DNA of 64,000 nucleotides from Pelagisphaera sp964404745 (GTDB taxonomy: Bacteria; Verrucomicrobiota; Verrucomicrobiia; Opitutales; Opitutaceae): the NCBI GenBank assembly GCA_964404745.1, contig CAYOLG010000005.1, forward strand, positions 62,001-126,000. The letters run 5' to 3'. A program made the position numbers and the translations under genes. The notes under the pieces are model-generated. The model was given only the letters and a program-made list of their open reading frames with translations. It was not told the origin of the DNA and did not search any database. Shown one piece after another: positions 60,315-64,000 of this stretch (positions are counted from its first letter, which is position 1; each line of letters starts with the position of its first letter).

Positions 60315-62180
60315 ATGAAGCCCATAAATCAGTTTCTCGTTTCCAATGGAATTCGAATCGCCAACAATCCCTGCATTAGCCCGGACTTTTGTCTGAGCTG
60401 GGATGAGCTGAGATCGAATTTGCAACACGACAAGGGGATCGTTGCTTATCCGCAAAGCGCGTTCGAGACTTCGGCGGGTAGGTGGACGCTGGTCGAAGAT
60501 AATCAGGGCGATCATGCTTGGCGATTGCAGGGAACGGCCGCCGAATTGAAAGACGTCGGTTTAGAGGGCGGTTGCCTGATCGGAGAGGCGACCTATTTCC
60601 CAGCTACATTTGAAAATCTGATCGCCCTGAAAAATCAGGTTCAGGAAAGCGATCTGGATAGCTCCATATTCCCGACTGCTGGGGGCCGGCTTGGCCGATC
60701 GACGCTGGGTATCGGAGCCCGTTTTACCACTTTGCATTGGCCAGGAGTGGATTGGGCCATGGCTAATCTTGGACTGGGCATGACCGCAAATCAGAACAGC
60801 ATTCCTAGAGAGTTGGTTTTCGATGTGGATGTCATGCTGGCCGATAAATTGGATACCGTGCCTTTTCCCTTCATCGGGACGAGTGTTCCTGAAGGACACC
60901 AAGGCCAATCGGTTGAAGGCATGAGTCACGGTTGCGTATTGGCTAAATTGAAGACCGGGTTTCACCGCAACCGCATCGCTTGGAGCTTTAACGCGGACCA
61001 CCAGCCAATCGGAGGAAAATTCGATGGCAGGGAGAATGCGCTGGTGAATGGGTGCTTATTCGCTTCCTACATCACTTTCGACCTATCGCCAGAGCTAGCG
61101 CAGACTGTACCCGTGGATTCGGCCGAGGAAAATCAGATCTATGTGGATTCCGAGATTGGGGCAGAGCTAGTTTCTCGGGTGGCGCGTCGTGTTGCCGATG
61201 TTGGGATCGAACTAGATAACGAAGAATTGAATACGCTCTTGCGGTACGTCTGGCCTGCCATGCAAAAGATGAAGGCGCGGGATGGCAAGTACCGATCGGC
61301 TCGTGAAAAAGCGTTTTCCACTGAGGTTGGGCGCAAGTATTTAAGAGAACTTTCCATCGATGAATTGCCGGGATTGACCTCTCCGGAAACGACGGCGGTT
61401 ATGCTGTCCCTGTGCGAGGAGATGGAAATGCCAGTCGATTTCGTAGCCCCGGCTTTTGGCTTCCAGAAAAATATGCCCTATCCGGACAACCAAGTGCTGG
61501 AAGCGCTGGTGGAAAGGCAATGGTCCGTCTGCAGGGCTTTCGATGTCAGCATTGGTTTCCATTCAGGGTCTGGAAAATCGGCAGAGAACTATCAGGTGAT
61601 GGGGCGCGTTACGGGAAGCAACCTCGAGATAAAGACGAGCGGGCGCTACACTTACGAAATGGGGGTGGCTTTGGCGGATTCGAGTGACCCGAGCGACCAG
61701 TCGCTTTGGCAAGATTGGTACAGCTTCACTAAAGAACTGGCTATGGCAGGAGCTTTTAGCGAATCGGAAACCGAGCGGAAAATGGCCCGAGAGTTCATTG
61801 AGGACGCCTTGAGGCTGGAAGGAAAATCAACGGACGTATTCCAGTCGCAGGCTAGCGTTCGCGAGACTTTGGATTCGCTAGCTCCCAGCCCGGACCATAT
61901 GTTCTGGTTTGAATACAATTTTCTCTATGTTTTGGCAGCCGATGGAAAAGCGGAAAAGTCGGTCCTAGGCGATCATTCTCCCGCAGGTTATCGTCAGCGC
62001 CGAAGATTCTATTCGATTAGCGACGAAGGGAGATTGCGATTCGCTCAAGGAGTGGCCGCATACATACTTTTCTTGGCTGAGAATACAGGTCTGGCGCCGG
62101 CCGAGGTTTGCCATTCAGCTCAGCAACGGCTTTCTGAATACAGCCAATTTAGCGAATTGATTGGCGATATTTCGAGGTAA
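60315..62180 (+). CDS. UxaE-like tagaturonate/fructuronate epimerase, large form
   Basis: Start chosen at ATG 60315 (MKPINQFLVSNGIRIANNPC), giving 621 residues; 51 upstream residues in the frame look non-coding. Segments resembling UxaE are GGRLGRSTLGIGARF, the His in AWSFNADHQPIGGKFD, and FHSGSGKSAENYQ with LEIKTSGRYTYEMGVAL. UxaE epimerises D-tagaturonate to D-fructuronate, joining galacturonate and glucuronate breakdown. Classical UxaE is shorter (near 480-500 residues by memory). The next gene, about 470 bases downstream in the same direction, is uxaC, which supports the assignment. Identity rests on motif likeness and context, so function is likely but unproven. Confidence 0.62.
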   Translation: MKPINQFLVSNGIRIANNPCISPDFCLSWDELRSNLQHDKGIVAYPQSAFETSAGRWTLVEDNQGDHAWRLQGTAAELKDVGLEGGCLIGEATYFPATFENLIALKNQVQESDLDSSIFPTAGGRLGRSTLGIGARFTTLHWPGVDWAMANLGLGMTANQNSIPRELVFDVDVMLADKLDTVPFPFIGTSVPEGHQGQSVEGMSHGCVLAKLKTGFHRNRIAWSFNADHQPIGGKFDGRENALVNGCLFASYITFDLSPELAQTVPVDSAEENQIYVDSEIGAELVSRVARRVADVGIELDNEELNTLLRYVWPAMQKMKARDGKYRSAREKAFSTEVGRKYLRELSIDELPGLTSPETTAVMLSLCEEMEMPVDFVAPAFGFQKNMPYPDNQVLEALVERQWSVCRAFDVSIGFHSGSGKSAENYQVMGRVTGSNLEIKTSGRYTYEMGVALADSSDPSDQSLWQDWYSFTKELAMAGAFSESETERKMAREFIEDALRLEGKSTDVFQSQASVRETLDSLAPSPDHMFWFEYNFLYVLAADGKAEKSVLGDHSPAGYRQRRRFYSISDEGRLRFAQGVAAYILFLAENTGLAPAEVCHSAQQRLSEYSQFSELIGDISR

Positions 62181-62645
62181 GCGATCAGGGGTGATACCAG
62201 TTCAAGTAGTCGTTCGATTTTGGGTAAGGAGGACCGGCTCGGGCCCCTCTAGCTTAGAGAGTGTCCAATAAGTCGATGATGTAGCGGGCCCGTCCCTTGC
62301 CCGTTCGACGGGCTCAGGGCCATGAGCTCAGCCGAAGGGCGGCGACCGCAGATGCAGTGGGTACCCTACTGAAGCGGTTGCCGCGAGCAGCGACCCTACA
62401 AATTTTGGATTTATTGGACACTCTCTTAGAAAATCTCGCTTTGCGAATGCTAGGACTGTGTGTCTCAAACTGTTGCCCCGGTTTCGCGAGGCCTAGAATG
62501 CTGGCCATCGTTGCTGGTCGGCGTTTCGCCAATAGCGTTTCGCGTCGGGATTGAGGCATTGGGGGAGTCGGCTGTCTATCTAAGAAACAGAAAGCAGGTA
62601 TTGCGGCTGGACTTCACTAAATCGAATTCGATACTTGGGGTACAT
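62181..62645. other. Gap before uxaC holding a MITE-like element
   Basis: The 465-base gap lies between the UxaE-like gene and uxaC. It contains the inverted-repeat element at 62254-62428. The remainder, 62429-62645, shows no coding frame or recognised RNA. Short frames on both strands within the element (62297-62559) overlap each other and are not accepted as genes. A promoter for uxaC may lie here, since the element separates it from the upstream gene. Confidence 0.65.
62254..62428. mobile_element. MITE-like element with 15-bp inverted repeats
   Basis: GAGAGTGTCCAATAA at 62257-62271 is the exact reverse complement of TTATTGGACACTCTC at 62411-62425, giving perfect 15-bp ends around a 169-bp element. 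Both ends are flanked by TTA (62254-62256 and 62426-62428), which looks like a 3-bp target duplication. There is no transposase gene inside. The interior is GC-rich with small palindromes (for example GTTCGACGGGCTC near 62303). It fits a small non-autonomous element moved by a transposase encoded elsewhere. Confidence 0.72.
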
Positions 62646-64000
62646 ATGACGTTTATCAACGACGAATTCATGCTGCAAAACGACGCGGCTAGAGAATTGT
62701 ATACGCGTTACGCCAAAGACGAGCCGATATTCGATTATCACTGCCATCTACCACCACGGGATGTAGCCAGCAATCGCGTTTTCTCCAATATGTTCGAGAT
62801 TTGGTTGGAGGGCGACCACTACAAGTGGCGGGCGATGCGGGCGAATGGCGTGCCGGAAGCGCTGGTGACAGGCGATGCTGATCCCTATGATAAATTTCTA
62901 GCGTGGTGTAAGGCGGTCCCGAATACGATGCGGAATCCCCTTTATCACTGGAGTCATTTAGAGCTGAAGCGCTATTTCGGCATCGACCTCATTATTAGCG
63001 AGGAAACGGCTGAGGAAATCTGGAACGCCGGCAACGAACGGCTGAAGTCGGAAGACTTAAGCGCCCAAGGAATTCTGAAGAACTTCAAAGTCAAGATGGT
63101 CGGCACCACTGACGATCCGACGGATAGCCTGGAGCATCACAAAACGATAGATTCATTGGGATTGAATACAAAGGTCGTGCCTACGTTTCGCCCAGACAAA
63201 GGATTGCTGGTGGACGCGCCGGAGCAATTCAATGCTTGGGTGAATAGACTAGCTGAGGTTTGTGGCGAGGCTATAGATTCGCTGGGCGATTTCCTGTCGG
63301 CCCTGAAGTCTCGTCATGATTTCTTTCACCAAATGGGCGGCCGCTTGAGTGACCACGGCATTGAACGATGCTTCTATGCGGAAACGGATGAGGCTACGGT
63401 CGAATCGATTTTTCATAGGGCCCGTAAAGGTCAGGCTGCGACGGCGAATGAGAAGGAGCAATTCGGGTTTTATCTCATGCGGGAGTTTGGCCGATGGAAT
63501 GCGGAGAAGGATTGGGCCATGCAGCTCCACATAGGGGCTTTGCGGAACAACAACTCGCGTAGATTCAAAGAACTGGGGCCCGATACCGGATTCGATTCCA
63601 TTTCGGACGTTCCTCAGATCGAAAAGCTGGGTCAGTTTTTCGACAGCCTCGAGCAGACGGACCAATTGCCAAAGACCGTAGTATACAATTTGAATTGGAC
63701 CGACAACTACGCGGTGATGACTATGCTATGTAATTTCCAGGATGGCAAAATCCCGGGTAAAATGCAGCTGGGTACCGGATGGTGGCACTCGGATCAGAAA
63801 GAAGCGATGGTCGCCCAGATAAACGCTTTGTCGAACCTCGGGCTCTTTCCGCATTTTGTTGGAATGCTGACAGACTCTCGCTCATTCCTCTCGTATCCAA
63901 GACACGAATATTTTAGGCGGATCCTCTGCAATCTCGTCGGCGAAGATCTAGAAAACGGCGAATTGCCTGACGATATGGAGTTGGTTGGGAACATGGTCCG
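62646..64000 (+). CDS. uxaC: Glucuronate/galacturonate isomerase UxaC, C-terminally cut by window end
   Basis: UxaC isomerises D-glucuronate to D-fructuronate and D-galacturonate to D-tagaturonate. The frame opens at ATG 62646 and stays open to the end of the window (about 451 codons of the usual 465-475). The metal site D30-Y-H32-C-H34 lies in FDYHCHLPP, and family segments are SNMFEIWLEGDHYKWRAMR, MVGTTDDPTDSLEHH, MQLHIGALRNNN and LGTGWWHSDQK. The UxaE-like gene upstream would interconvert its two products. Only the last few residues are missing. Confidence 0.94.
   Translation, partial: MTFINDEFMLQNDAARELYTRYAKDEPIFDYHCHLPPRDVASNRVFSNMFEIWLEGDHYKWRAMRANGVPEALVTGDADPYDKFLAWCKAVPNTMRNPLYHWSHLELKRYFGIDLIISEETAEEIWNAGNERLKSEDLSAQGILKNFKVKMVGTTDDPTDSLEHHKTIDSLGLNTKVVPTFRPDKGLLVDAPEQFNAWVNRLAEVCGEAIDSLGDFLSALKSRHDFFHQMGGRLSDHGIERCFYAETDEATVESIFHRARKGQAATANEKEQFGFYLMREFGRWNAEKDWAMQLHIGALRNNNSRRFKELGPDTGFDSISDVPQIEKLGQFFDSLEQTDQLPKTVVYNLNWTDNYAVMTMLCNFQDGKIPGKMQLGTGWWHSDQKEAMVAQINALSNLGLFPHFVGMLTDSRSFLSYPRHEYFRRILCNLVGEDLENGELPDDMELVGNMV

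Noticed and set aside
62297..62559. Overlapping frames on both strands (81-85 residues).
   Set aside because: They run through the MITE-like element, overlap each other almost completely and have no coding character.

Overview
The window looks like chromosomal DNA of an aerobic, Gram-negative member of the Verrucomicrobiota, most likely class Opitutae. This is inferred from gene content and was not tested by phylogeny. The evidence is a DUF1592/DUF1552/ankyrin operon typical of planctomycetes and verrucomicrobia, an LpxK lipid A kinase, heme A and SCO cytochrome oxidase assembly genes, a menaquinone gene, a sulfatase, and hexuronate genes. GC content looks slightly above one half by eye. No rRNA or tRNA gene, CRISPR array, prophage or intact insertion sequence was seen. 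Many genes have weak or no Shine-Dalgarno sequence, and GTG/TTG starts are common.

Layout. 1-0.3 kb: partial membrane protein. 0.7-1.9 kb: divergent PRPP-synthetase-like protein. 2.2-7.7 kb: secreted heme protein (DUF1592 type), Tat-exported DUF1552 protein and secreted ankyrin protein in one operon. 7.9-16 kb: mostly secreted or hypothetical proteins, the GTPase Era, an M28 peptidase, a double TonB_C protein and a LamG-VanZ fusion. 16-21.6 kb: octaheme lipoprotein, aldo/keto reductase, beta-CASP nuclease and TcdA. 21.6-26 kb: Ca2+/Na+ exchanger, TonB receptor, and a decaying secreted repeat protein. 26-31 kb: TauE, RuvC, sulfatase, an ECF sigma factor coupled to a small secreted protein, and an M14 peptidase. 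31-43.4 kb: UDP-glucose dehydrogenase, TopB, LpxK, M29 aminopeptidase, adenosine deaminase, RluD, MenB, LysA and DAHP synthase. 43.5-49.5 kb: IMPase, SLC13 transporter, DUF420, CtaB, CtaA and SCO. 49.6-56.2 kb: ExoD, LMW phosphatase, Alr and TsaB on the minus strand, then Tig-ClpP-ClpX on the plus strand. 56.3-64 kb: FAH-family enzyme, small membrane protein, coiled-coil protein, a frameshifted DksA-like gene, a repeat-rich gap, alpha/beta hydrolase, UxaE-like epimerase, a MITE-like element and UxaC running off the end.

How the genes fit together. CtaB, CtaA, DUF420 and SCO serve assembly of an aa3-type oxidase. MenB supplies menaquinone and DAHP synthase feeds chorismate. Trigger factor, ClpP and ClpX form the usual folding and proteolysis operon. 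UxaC with the UxaE-like protein points to galacturonate/glucuronate catabolism, which fits a degrader of algal or plant polysaccharides that also carries a sulfatase and a TonB receptor.

The most unusual points are two genes broken by frameshifts (25071-26002 and 58518-58849), a 169-bp MITE-like element with perfect 15-bp inverted ends at 62257-62425, a dispersed intergenic repeat near both ends of the window, a UxaE-like protein much larger than classical UxaE, and a eukaryote-like UDP-glucose dehydrogenase. I see no clear new defence or mobile system.
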